Below, piece by piece: positions 17,950-27,336 of a stretch of DNA of 28,492 nucleotides. How positions within the stretch are numbered: position 1 is the stretch's first letter; the number at the start of each line of letters is the position of its first letter. The notes under the pieces were generated by a model. It ran no database searches and was not told the origin of the DNA. It worked only from the letters and a program-made list of their open reading frames with translations. The translations under genes and the position numbers were made by a program. The DNA is taken from NCBI GenBank assembly GCA_009859145.1, contig VRVR01000019.1:1-28492 (forward strand), written 5' to 3'. Source of the DNA: Andalucia godoyi (lineage: Eukaryota > Discoba > Jakobea > Jakobida > Andaluciidae).

Positions 17950-18771
17950 CAACAACAACGCGTTTTTGGCCTTGTACAAAGCCATTTGCTGCGCCAGCAA
18001 CGGTGGAAAATGCTCCTGTTGGACACGGGACGCACAACTGAGAGCCGTTTGCTCCGGTATGGGGAGAGTACGATACAAGCGGACATGGCAGCCACGCGGA
18101 GGATGTGTTTATGCCGGAAACAGAGAAGAACGTTCCAGAAGGACACGGAAGGCAGAATCCGGATGCATTTGCTCCCGCAATTGTAGAAAACATTCCAGCC
18201 TAGCACGGAGTACACGTGTTGCTTGCGGTTGCATCGATCGTCGAGGAGTACGATCCAGGGGTGCATATGCTGCAGTCATTGTTGAAGCGGACCCATAAGA
18301 CCCCGCAGGACAAGAAGAGCACGAATTTCCCTGAACGTACTGCCAGGCAGCACACGATTATTTCATGACCTCTGCTTTGTTTTGTCCATGCAGACCCCGG
18401 TTTTGCAGAGAGTGGGGTGAAAGACGTTGCCATACTGGGCGACGAAAATCGCCCTCGTGACCGTTCGATTCTGTGCGACTTACGAATATTTGTCGATGGA
18501 TACGAAAGAAGAACCACGAGAACTGCGAAGTGAGGAAATGGAAGAGAGCAGCACCACAGCTTGTGCAGTCTAGATTCGTATTTCTTGTCATACTTGGCTC
18601 TGACTGGAGGTCGAGACCTCTCGAGTTGCGGAGCTGTTCTGCCACATTCGCAGGGTTCATCCCCATCCAGCAACATGCAGTCTGTTCAGAAAACCTCTGC
18701 CTTTGTTCAAGACTTTGTTGATCGTCATCAAGAGGAACAAACCAATGAAGGGCTGAGTAAGCAACAATCAT
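17950..18771 (-). pseudogene. Broken GCC2/GCC3 (ephrin-receptor-like) cysteine-repeat protein
   Basis: On the minus strand several consecutive GCC2/GCC3 repeats are recognisable: SCSSCPAGSYGSAS, then NDCSICTPGSYSS, CTPC-stop-AGMFSTIAGA, CLPCPSGTFFSVSG, LPCPLVSYSPHTGA and CVPCPTGAFSTVAGA. The first lies in a different frame from the rest, so a one-base frameshift falls at about 18271-18300, and TAG at 18200-18202 interrupts a repeat. A possible signal peptide (MIVAYSALHWFVPL) starts at 18771, and another TAA lies between it and the repeats. Such repeats are extracellular and occur in receptor-like proteins of many protists and animals. Two independent lesions within ~150 bases argue for a pseudogene. 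Confidence 0.65.
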
Positions 18772-18789
18772 GATGACTTGCACAAACTG

Positions 18790-21700
18790 CTATATAAAAA
18801 CAGGAAGTTCTAGAAGATCTGCCACTTCGCGTAAAACTTCCGGATACAGACGCAAGAACGCGCAGAATGCCTGAACCGGAGACTTCGAAGCTTGCGATTT
18901 CAGAACCATGGGATTCAAAAGGACGCGCCGCTTCCACAGTTCCACAGCCGCCTGTCGATCTCCCATTGCTATAACATGATCAGCAGTTCCGGTATCAAAC
19001 GAATTCAATGCACGCACAACAGCGATGAACACAGTGTCAAAATGATTGAAAAAGTACTTCAAGAATGGAGCAAGATTATTTTGCAATGCATCATTCAGTT
19101 GCTGTCTGGTCCACTCTTTCGGCGCTGCATCAGAGCGAGAGGTCGCTGCAGCCTTCGGTTCGGACTTCTGGTACTCATCAAACTGCGCCATTCTCTGCAG
19201 GAACGCAGGCTTCTGAGCGAGAGGAACGGATCTGGCATTTCCATGAGCGACGAAACCAAGTTGATTTTCATGTCCAAATTTCACCGACTGACCAAGCACG
19301 ACCATGGAACCAGCAGGAATGCCAGTGTCCATGCTCACCAACTTTTTGAAAAGATCGATAATGGGCAGTGGCGCAGCTTCCGCACAACGCCACAAGCGGA
19401 CCGCAAAAAACGGGCCGTTCACACCGCCCGGCATGATTGCAATGCGAACACGATGGCGACTACAATCATCGACCAACTCTATTTCTCGTTCTGCAATCGG
19501 AAACTCCGACGCCAGTGGGTCCACTTCATCTCCGATGCAGAGGACTTCGGTTGTCAGCTGAGCAGCAACATGCAGAAAACTGCAAAGTCGATAGAATACG
19601 TGAGGAGAGACAGTCGGAACTGACGGTACTTCTGACCCACGTCGGGTTTGAATTTGAATGGCCAATGAACAGCTTCTGAGCTGAGTGGAATCAATAGCTG
19701 CTTCGGAAAGATAATCCCTCACAACATTGCTCGTCCTCAGGATGTGTAGACGAGGAGTAAACAAGAAGAATGGAGGATGATCGGTGACGTGCATTTGCAC
19801 GACTCTAATCGGGATGAGAATGCCCATCAAGCAGAGCGTGGAGACCAAGCAATTCTTCTCTTCATCACACAAGCCGTCTTTGGACACTGGATCCACACAG
19901 AGGATGCGACGCACCTCATCTTCCTGTATCGCACCGATTCGCTGCCAAAGTGCATCGAAAAAAGATGAATTTGGTTGCAGGTACCCATTGGCAGACGAAC
20001 GCAGAAATCGATGACTGATCAGAACTGCACAACGTTGCACAAATTCAATAGGCCGAATGACAATCACTGCCTCCGTTTCAGGTACCGCTTCTGCTGCGCT
20101 TCCATTCATACAATTGCCAGAACAAAAGCCAAAAAACGACCCGGATTCAATGAGGGCTCTCAGCGCATCGCGGGCCTCGGCATCGGAACCAAGCTTTAGA
20201 GCAGGAACAACGTAGGAAAGAATCTCTTGATCGGATACCACGCTTCGTGCGCTCCATTCCTGCCGCTGAAGCACAAATGCTTCCAAAAAGAGGTATCGGA
20301 GTGGAACTGGACGGCTTGCAGAAACGAGGTCACCAAATTGTCGCAAAATGAACGTGGAAAAGCTCTTCATGAACTTCAATCGATCGTCATCATACATACC
20401 GCTACCCTCGAGATGCGGATCATTCTCCAGGACGTAGAACGGTCGATCGGGATGAACATCTGCATCACCGCGCGCTCTGCTAGGATTGTCCACTCCCACA
20501 TACACCTCCAAGTTGGCAAAACTCTCTCTGCATTTGAAGATACTGTCTCTGACAGCGTTGCCAACACGATCGACAGAAGAATGCGCCTTGAATTGGCTCC
20601 CTCGTGTGCCAGCAAGAATAACAACTGAACGCTGCGATGGCTGTGAACCCGCATTTGCGAGCATGCTTGAGATTCGCTGCAACCACGACAAGATGCACCG
20701 ATCGATCTCGGACGCAAGGCTGTCAGCTGAAACACTCGCCTTGGCGCACAAACTCAGCAAGTCAAACACCAGAACATACATGCTGGACGGAGCAAAAAAC
20801 AAGGGATCGAGACAGCGATACAAATCTTGACCAGCGAAATCAAATACAGAAATACAGCTTGATTGGATGTGCGAGGCTGCATTCCGAATCTCGGCAAGCG
20901 TGTCATCGATGCCGCCGTTCGAAGCAAGGGGCGACTCCCGGGCTGTCCTGTCCTGCCGTGAATCATCAGCCGAGCCTTCCACAGCATCTGGCATGATGGC
21001 GTTCTCAGAGTCTCGCATAACCGCCGAGAGTGAAGATGACGATGACAACGAGTGAGATTGAGAGACAGTGGAGTTGCGGGCCCTTGCAGCGGACCGCAGG
21101 AACAGCGATACTGCTCCAGCCGCAGCACCACGCTCCGATGAAGCATCCGTCCACGATCGACCATCCACGCCAACTGCAATTTCCATCATGTGAACGCCGC
21201 CAACTTCGGTGCTTTGCCGGTCTGCGTCGTCTGTTCCTTCTTGAGTATGGCAGAACTGCTGCTTGCCGACGCCGCGCAGCAGCTGGATGGTTGACGTTTT
21301 TCCAGCGCGGGTTTCTCCCACAAACAGAACTCGACGACGCGGCAGCTTTGCAGATACCGTGCCGAAATCCCAGGAAAGAATGAGGGTCTTGGAAGGAATC
21401 TTGTGCCGTCTCCGTGTTGGAGGAAGCTTGGAGAGCAACAAGCATGCAAGTTGCGCACGGATATCATTGTCAGAAAGTGAGTTGATCAACGAAATGCGGT
21501 GAGGCAGAGTGATACCCGGCAGAACTGCAGAACTGTCGACAATGTAGTCAAACGAGCGAACGAATACATCGTGCCCCTCTTCGCCCACTGTCTGCTCAAC
21601 GACAAGGTGAAGTCCAAAGGATGCTGATGGATCAGGAGGCAAGCGCAGCACATAGTTCAATGAGAAATGATGAACGGCATCTGAGGAATTGACAGTCATT

Positions 21701-22572
21701 CCCCCTGCAATTCCAATGCGATTCGCCGCTTTATCGTCTTTGGCAGATGCCATCTGACGTGCAATCGAAAAGCGCACCAATGATCTGGATAAATACCTGC
21801 AGATGGACTGCATGCGATGAGGAGTTAATGATAGACCAAGAGCAACTTCACTTAAAACTGAAGACTTGCGGTCTCTAATGAACTGTAACGGGTGGCTATC
21901 GGAATCATCAGTCTCGTCCGCCGTCATCAGACAGAAGTGTATTATTCGTAATCCGTCAAAGACGACTGGAACAGAATAGAACTCGCGGAGGAATAAACCT
22001 TCAGATGATAACAGCGTTGGATTTGGGAGCTCATCAAGACTCCCATGGACCGTAAGTACAGTGTGACCTCGTCTTGGGGACTCTGACAGTGCGTGCTGGA
22101 CAATTTGGAAAAAGGCAGGCAGAAAATAGGCAGTGTCCGATCCGAAAAACAAGACATCCCACTCTAGAGGTGCAAAACGTAAAGTCCAAATCATTTTGCA
22201 ATACAGCGAACGCCCAGGAAAGATCATCTCAGCATTCATAGTAACGCCATTCGACTGTACATTGAAGTTTCCGTCACTATCCAAAGTGACACATTCTGGA
22301 ACCGAGTGCGGAGAGAATGAAACAAGAAGAGGAATACCGACTGTCTCTGCCAACCATGGCATCTCTTCAAACGAGACATCAGGATTCCTACGACAGTATA
22401 TATCCAAAAGCACAACTCGGTGCGGCATCTCCTTCTTCCACAGTAGTAAGAAATCCAATGCGTCACCGAGGTTATCCTCTTCAGTTGAAATCACGCACAG
22501 CCTGTTCGTACCTGGGCCGCATGGAGTGAACACGAGACCTTTACTTGTGCCCCACTCCGGGAAATACGACAT
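18790..22572 (-). CDS. ROCO-like GTPase (Roc-COR) with a C-terminal domain shared with its divergent neighbour
   Basis: 1260 residues from ATG 22572 (the open frame upstream has no ATG). Residues 1-400 are unassigned. The Roc GTPase has a P-loop GETRAGKTSTIQLL at about 417-430 and a G3 box FDFAGQ at about 578-583, followed by YVLVFDLLSL. About 150 residues, Ser- and Ala-rich, separate the two, far more than in a typical Roc. The G4 position reads LAGTRGS rather than THxD. A COR-like region follows (LRYLFLEAF; ALIESGSFFGF; VIRPIEFVQRC; FFLFTPRLHIL). Residues about 1149-1260 form an unrecognised helical domain starting EWTRQQLNDAL that is homologous to the N-terminus of the + strand gene starting near 22904. 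No leucine-rich repeats or kinase domain are present. ROCO proteins are signalling GTPases; the role here is unknown. Confidence 0.85.
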   Translation of the reverse strand: MSYFPEWGTSKGLVFTPCGPGTNRLCVISTEEDNLGDALDFLLLWKKEMPHRVVLLDIYCRRNPDVSFEEMPWLAETVGIPLLVSFSPHSVPECVTLDSDGNFNVQSNGVTMNAEMIFPGRSLYCKMIWTLRFAPLEWDVLFFGSDTAYFLPAFFQIVQHALSESPRRGHTVLTVHGSLDELPNPTLLSSEGLFLREFYSVPVVFDGLRIIHFCLMTADETDDSDSHPLQFIRDRKSSVLSEVALGLSLTPHRMQSICRYLSRSLVRFSIARQMASAKDDKAANRIGIAGGMTVNSSDAVHHFSLNYVLRLPPDPSASFGLHLVVEQTVGEEGHDVFVRSFDYIVDSSAVLPGITLPHRISLINSLSDNDIRAQLACLLLSKLPPTRRRHKIPSKTLILSWDFGTVSAKLPRRRVLFVGETRAGKTSTIQLLRGVGKQQFCHTQEGTDDADRQSTEVGGVHMMEIAVGVDGRSWTDASSERGAAAGAVSLFLRSAARARNSTVSQSHSLSSSSSLSAVMRDSENAIMPDAVEGSADDSRQDRTARESPLASNGGIDDTLAEIRNAASHIQSSCISVFDFAGQDLYRCLDPLFFAPSSMYVLVFDLLSLCAKASVSADSLASEIDRCILSWLQRISSMLANAGSQPSQRSVVILAGTRGSQFKAHSSVDRVGNAVRDSIFKCRESFANLEVYVGVDNPSRARGDADVHPDRPFYVLENDPHLEGSGMYDDDRLKFMKSFSTFILRQFGDLVSASRPVPLRYLFLEAFVLQRQEWSARSVVSDQEILSYVVPALKLGSDAEARDALRALIESGSFFGFCSGNCMNGSAAEAVPETEAVIVIRPIEFVQRCAVLISHRFLRSSANGYLQPNSSFFDALWQRIGAIQEDEVRRILCVDPVSKDGLCDEEKNCLVSTLCLMGILIPIRVVQMHVTDHPPFFLFTPRLHILRTSNVVRDYLSEAAIDSTQLRSCSLAIQIQTRRGSEVPSVPTVSPHVFYRLCSFLHVAAQLTTEVLCIGDEVDPLASEFPIAEREIELVDDCSRHRVRIAIMPGGVNGPFFAVRLWRCAEAAPLPIIDLFKKLVSMDTGIPAGSMVVLGQSVKFGHENQLGFVAHGNARSVPLAQKPAFLQRMAQFDEYQKSEPKAAATSRSDAAPKEWTRQQLNDALQNNLAPFLKYFFNHFDTVFIAVVRALNSFDTGTADHVIAMGDRQAAVELWKRRVLLNPMVLKSQASKSPVQAFCAFLRLYPEVLREVADLLELPVFI

Positions 22573-22903
22573 TCCTCTTCTGCACAACTGTGTTGCAAAC
22601 AAGGAATAAAACAAAACGAAAAGATTCTACCAGAAAGAAGGTGAGGCAAAAATGCAAATGCTCCCCTGTCCGAACCCGATGACACATGTGGCTGACTTGA
22701 TGTGACAGACTGACATCTGGCGGAGGTGCTGAGCTGTCGTCATAGCAGATCCTCCATCAACGGCATCCCAACCTCTCAACACGGAGTCCATTCGCGAAAG
22801 TCCAGCCAGCCAGCGAATCGTTTGGGCGCCGCTGATTCTTTTTTTCGTCTTTTCCTGCTGCCCAGTTTTTCCTTTGGAGGCGAGCGTTCCCAACCATTTG
22901 TGA
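22573..22903. promoter_or_regulatory. Divergent intergenic region with a strong candidate splice acceptor
   Basis: About 330 bases between the divergent ROCO and PH-protein genes. On the + strand, a GCTGAT branch-like motif at about 22831, a pyrimidine run and CCCAG ending at 22865 form a convincing 3' splice site. It suggests the PH-protein gene has a 5' exon within this region, and possibly an ATG near 22651. The frame that follows is interrupted by TGA 22901-22903 before the shared domain, which is not explained. Confidence 0.4.
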
Positions 22904-25900
22904 CTTTGTGCATCGCGCCCCGCCACGTCTTCTTCTTCGGCCTGGACGCGAAAGGAGCTGGAAACTGCGTTTGACGCGTACCTGCCCGCGTTCCTCGAGT
23001 ATTTTGTGCATCATCATGATTCTGCTTTCGTAGCAGCTGTTCACTACTTGCACACCATTGACCCTGGACAGTCGAATGCCGTGCTGGCAATGTCCGATCC
23101 AGAAGCTGCTGTGATGCGGTGGATGCAGAGGATCGTCATTTGTCCCCTGCATCCAGAGGCAGCGCCTCGTTTCTACGAATTTCTGTCTCGAAAGTCGGAG
23201 CTTTTGGCGGATGTCAGGGTCATGCTGTTTCCCTCCTCAAACACGCCCGTTCATACAACAAGCACCGGAACCACTGCTGCTCTCTCTGGAACTTCTGAAG
23301 TGCATGGAGGAGCATCAGGATCATCAACATCCAGCACACCAGTGAACCGCGTATTTACTCGCCGCGAGGTCACGTTTGAGCATGTGAATGCACCCGCGAT
23401 CAAGACAATTCTTGTCGTTGTGGCAAAGGACCATGAATGGGAATATGCAACTGGTATCGCTGACGATGTTGGGTGGAATGAGGGGAACCGAGGAACGGTT
23501 GGCGCTGGCGATGCCATGCGATACATCGAGTATTCATACAATGGATCAAGAATCGTCTTTGCTGCGGCGTACGCGATGTGCCAGCCGGCCGTGGACAAGT
23601 ATCACGCGCTTATCCACGAGTTTATTTCAACACACATAACGACGGTAGGGAAAGAGAGCGGATGCACGAGCGGATGGAGCGCAAGACCGGGCCAAATGCG
23701 TATCGTCTGTCGATTCCTGGCCGGTTTCACTCCATTTTTGACACAATCAACCAGCGGCTTCTTGGCGAGCTGCTCAACACCACCGATCCCAGTGCTGTTG
23801 GTGTCGAACACCTGCTGTTCGATGCGACGTGGTGTTACCAAACAGCGGTCGCCGATCTGCCGATCCGCATCGTCGACCAGGCCATCGTGCGGCCCCTTGG
23901 CGAGCTGTTCGCGAAGTTTCAGGAGATGCTGGTCATGGATCCCAGTTGCAACCGTGCGTCGACATGCACGCTGCGGCACTGGATTACCGAAGCTTCTGAA
24001 ATGCTGCTGCGCTTCATTGAGCTGCTGGGCAACGTTCGTGATCGTCGAGTCCACCTGGATCACTGCTCCAGTCCACGTCTTGGCACGCTGTCGTCAGACC
24101 TCGTGGTGGCGGGACGAAGCAGCGGTGACCACGTTTTCGGTTGCCTGCAGTCTCTGCTGGTATTGCTCGACGCACCTTGCCTTGCTGACCTCCGTCCACG
24201 AGCCAGCAGTCTCTTGGCTGACGATGTTGTTCGGCTTTGCGACACCATTCGCAAGGCGCACCGCGCGTTGCTCACATTTACGAAGCGACCTGTGAGCGAG
24301 CATGATTCTGGGTCTCCAGCGCTGTCGACATTGCCATCGACGGCGTCCTCCGTGATAAGCGCTGTCCGACATCGATCGAAAAAAAGGCGGCAGGGCTCGC
24401 AAGATCTGGTGACCGTCCAGTCTGCGTTTGACACGCTTCTCCCGTTCTTCAATCTGTACGACGACGATGCGATGCTGGCCAGCGTGGCGTCCATCATGTC
24501 CATTGCCAAGATGCTCGACACAGAGATCACCGTCCTGGGCGACGCGGCGGTGATGACCACAACGATCATGGACGGGACGGGAACGCATTCGTACGGCGGC
24601 AAGGACGTGGCGTATCGCGGGCCTGTCTTTTGCCAGCAGGTGTTTCCGCGTCTCCTCGCACTGCTGAAGCGCCGGCCGCTCGACGAAGTGCGTTCACGTT
24701 TCGCGATTATCCTTGGCGTTTGTAGCGGTCTCTCGTATCGCGATCACTACTTGATGTCTATTGCGAACGAATTGCTGGCGGTTGCTGGCGGAAACACATT
24801 TGCGCCGTTTGTCAACTCGTTCGCGCGAATCCTCTTCAATTTGTACAAGCCTATGTGCAAGCCGTACGTTGGATGGGTCGATCACCCGTTGTGCTCGCAG
24901 CGGTTCATCACTTCAATGACGGGTCTCCCGGGATCCAACATCTAACAAACACTTCTTCTGCTCCGCACAGCGCATCTGGCAGCCGTTATGGCGGTGATGC
25001 GTGTCCTCTCTTCGATCGCGATCCTCGAGCCGATCGCACTTGTTCCCTACCGTGCTTTCTTTGGTGGACTCTTGTTCTCGGCGAGCCTTCCTCCCGCCGC
25101 CGCCGATTCGTTGTGCGTTGTCTGCACAGCGATCGGCAAGACCTGCCTCGACAACGCGACGTACTTTGTTCGCACTGCACTGACTGCTCTGAAGCATGGT
25201 ACACCGGTCACGAACGGCCTGATGCAATTGCGGTCGGGTGTTGTATCGATATGCTCCAGCCTCGTCAGCACATACCCGACCGTCCTGCGTCCCGCGACCA
25301 TGGAGGACGCACTTGGTAACCGGTCGTCTGTCGTCGTCTTCAAATCGCTGACACGGAATGATTTTGTGCTTCTACCGCTGCCCGAGCTCGAGGGCGTGGA
25401 CTTGGCGCCGCAACTGTCGTTCGTCCTCATCGCGAATGGAGACTCTGTGGATGCGGTGGAGTTCGATGCCGTGATCGTGCTTCAGGAGTTGCTGCGGGAT
25501 CCCGTGGAGGCTGTGCGCAGCCAAGCCAAGGATTTGCTGGACACCGTTGTGGCGGGGAAGCCGGTGAACTCGCATCCAGTTGAGCTTGCCATCCGCGATG
25601 CCATGGTCGAGGAGCGGCTCACCACAATGCAAAAGATGTTGGAGGGGGGTTTGATGGCGTCATGCAGCGAGATGGTCGAGATGCGAACGGCGATCGAACT
25701 GATTGTCGGACAAGTGGATGCCGAGCGTGTGGCACACCAGTCGCTCGCTGACGAGGTCGGACAGGTGAAGGAGCGTGTTGCCGAAATGGCGATCGACTTG
25801 GCGCAAGTGCAGAGCGATGTCAACGAACTTGATGCGCAGCAACTGCAGCAAGAAGACATTCGTGAGCTGCGCGGGATCCTCGAATCGCAGCTCTCGGATC

Positions 25901-26963
25901 TCCGCAAGCAAGTGGGCGAGTTTGTCCGCCGCGTGCCGGTGCCGCGCCGCATCGTTGTGCGTGATGCGAATGTTCTCCGCGTGTCCGTCGAGCTTCATTT
26001 CTCTTGCGACTGCTCATGCAACGGCCGTGCTGGTCACGGCGACGATACCGCAGCTGATTTTCAGACCTCCGCGAGTGTTGCTTGTTTGGCGACGACGCAG
26101 TGCCGCTCTTTGCAGTGCGGACCGCGAACTGGCGCAAATGGATCAAGGTCAGCGTGGCGTCCCTCTCGCTTGCTGTCTCGCTTGCGACGGCATCGGCCGC
26201 TCATGCCATGACTTCCATTGCGAATATCTACCAGAAGCTCAAGGCGCCAAGTGACGGCGAGTTTGCAAGCATGTGCCGTCAGCTGCAAGAAAATCATGGC
26301 GGTGCACTGATGACCTCGGTCGAGCAAGACGAACTTCTAGGGTCGCTGCGTGCTGCTGGGTTCTTCCAAACGTTTTCGTGGGACCCGGAGATGATGCAAT
26401 GGTGCTGCGCCTCGTGTCGGTCGCACGTGCCTCGCATCCTTGAGCGCGAGGCTCGCAGCAAGATGTTTGTGTCTCTGGCCGAGCAGCTGCGTGTGGTTCA
26501 AGTGCGGCACGCTGCGTTGCAGTTGGATCTGTCGACGCTGGATCACCGCCTACCATGCGAGGGATCGATAACGAAGCAGGGACACAAAGTCAAGAACTGG
26601 AAACAGCGGGTCGCACACCTCGATGTGGACCATTTCTGGTATGCGACTGCGGTGGGACAGCCGCCGATCCGCGTCGTCCCTGTCGCCTCCATTTCTTGCA
26701 TCGCGCCGTATGATCGTCATTCCAACGAGGATTTGAAACTGAACCTGCAGAATCAGAATGAAGACCTCGCGCTTTATCTCGAAACACAAGGCAACGACAA
26801 GTGGTCGTTGCTGTTTGTCGTGGATTCGGAGGCCGAAAGGCAGAAATGGACGACCGCGCTGTCGGATGCGAAGCGCCGACCACTGCTCGTGGTCGATGTG
26901 AGTCGGGTCCGCGATGAAATGACGGCTGTCGAGCAACGGATGCTGGAGGCCGATCAGACTTGA
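22904..26963 (+). CDS. Large spliced protein: shared adaptor-like domain, coiled coil and C-terminal PH domain
   Basis: Four open segments (22904-23644, 23671-24922, 24971-26026, 26065-26963) join in frame through three short introns into about 1315 residues; the true start is unresolved. Residues about 14-120 (AWTRKELETAF to about ELLADVRVMLF) are homologous to the ROCO C-terminus. A Ser/Thr-rich linker follows, then a segment (TILVVVAKDHEWEYA) faintly like nucleoside-phosphorylase domains, too weak to assign. The middle is long and helical. A coiled coil covers about 25620-25930. The last ~135 residues look like a pleckstrin-homology domain: EGSITKQGHKVKNWKQR, an acidic/basic middle, and a final helix with RQKWTTALSDAK. 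PH domains usually bind phosphoinositides or proteins at membranes. The gene is visibly more GC-rich than its neighbours. Confidence 0.65.
23645..23670 (+). other. Candidate 26-nt intron 1 of the PH-protein gene
   Basis: GTAGGG donor at 23645; AG at 23669-23670. Protein-like reading shifts from one frame to another here, and a 26-nt excision (or 35 nt, ending at 23679) restores it, joining ISTHITT to RMERKTGPNAY. Very short and without a pyrimidine tract. A real or sequencing frameshift is the alternative. Confidence 0.35.
24923..24970 (+). other. 48-nt intron 2 of the PH-protein gene
   Basis: GTCTCC donor at 24923, CTAAC branch-site motif at 24942-24946, pyrimidine-rich CTTCTTCTGCTCCGCACAG acceptor ending at 24970. 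The branch motif contains the TAA that would otherwise end the frame. Excision joins FITSMT to AHLAAVMAVMRV in frame. This is the best-supported intron of the window. Confidence 0.75.
26027..26064 (+). other. Candidate 38-nt intron 3 of the PH-protein gene
   Basis: GTGCTG donor at 26027 and GCTGATTTTCAG acceptor ending at 26064. Excision moves reading from the coiled-coil frame into the PH-domain frame, joining CSCNG to HLRECCLFGDDAV. A donor at 26033 is an equally in-frame alternative. Confidence 0.55.
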
Positions 26964-27336
26964 AGAAGTGGCGATGACGATGTTCGCGGAAATGCACGTC
27001 GATGATTGCATTTGCAGCAGCCATTCAGTTCACTGCAAGTCCAGCTGGAACGATGGAGCAGAAGAATGAACGCAAGACTCACCTTCTCACAAGAATGAGT
27101 GATGCGTCGTGGTCCAAAGACGTTCGGAGAATCAATGCATGGGGTGCGACGATGGGATCGAACAGATGGTTGGCGTCGGTTTGAGGGACTTTGCATGAAT
27201 TCCTGATGTTTTTTGCTTTGTTTCATTAGCAAACTGCCTTCTGAGAAGGTCACCACCAGGTTGAGCTTTACGTCTACACGATGCCGAACTTGGACACCAA
27301 AAAAACAAGACATTTCCTCCATACTAAACATGCTGT
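26964..27336. other. Intergenic stretch, possible 3' remnants of the cadherin-like gene
   Basis: About 370 bases after the PH-protein stop with no confident gene. A minus-strand frame continues from the cytoplasmic side of the membrane-anchored cadherin-like fragment and could be its tail, but it has no recognisable domain. Confidence 0.35.

Noticed and set aside
24060-24602. 180-codon minus-strand open frame
   Set aside because: Antisense to the long helical exon of the PH-protein gene; GC-rich sequence produces long antisense frames by chance.
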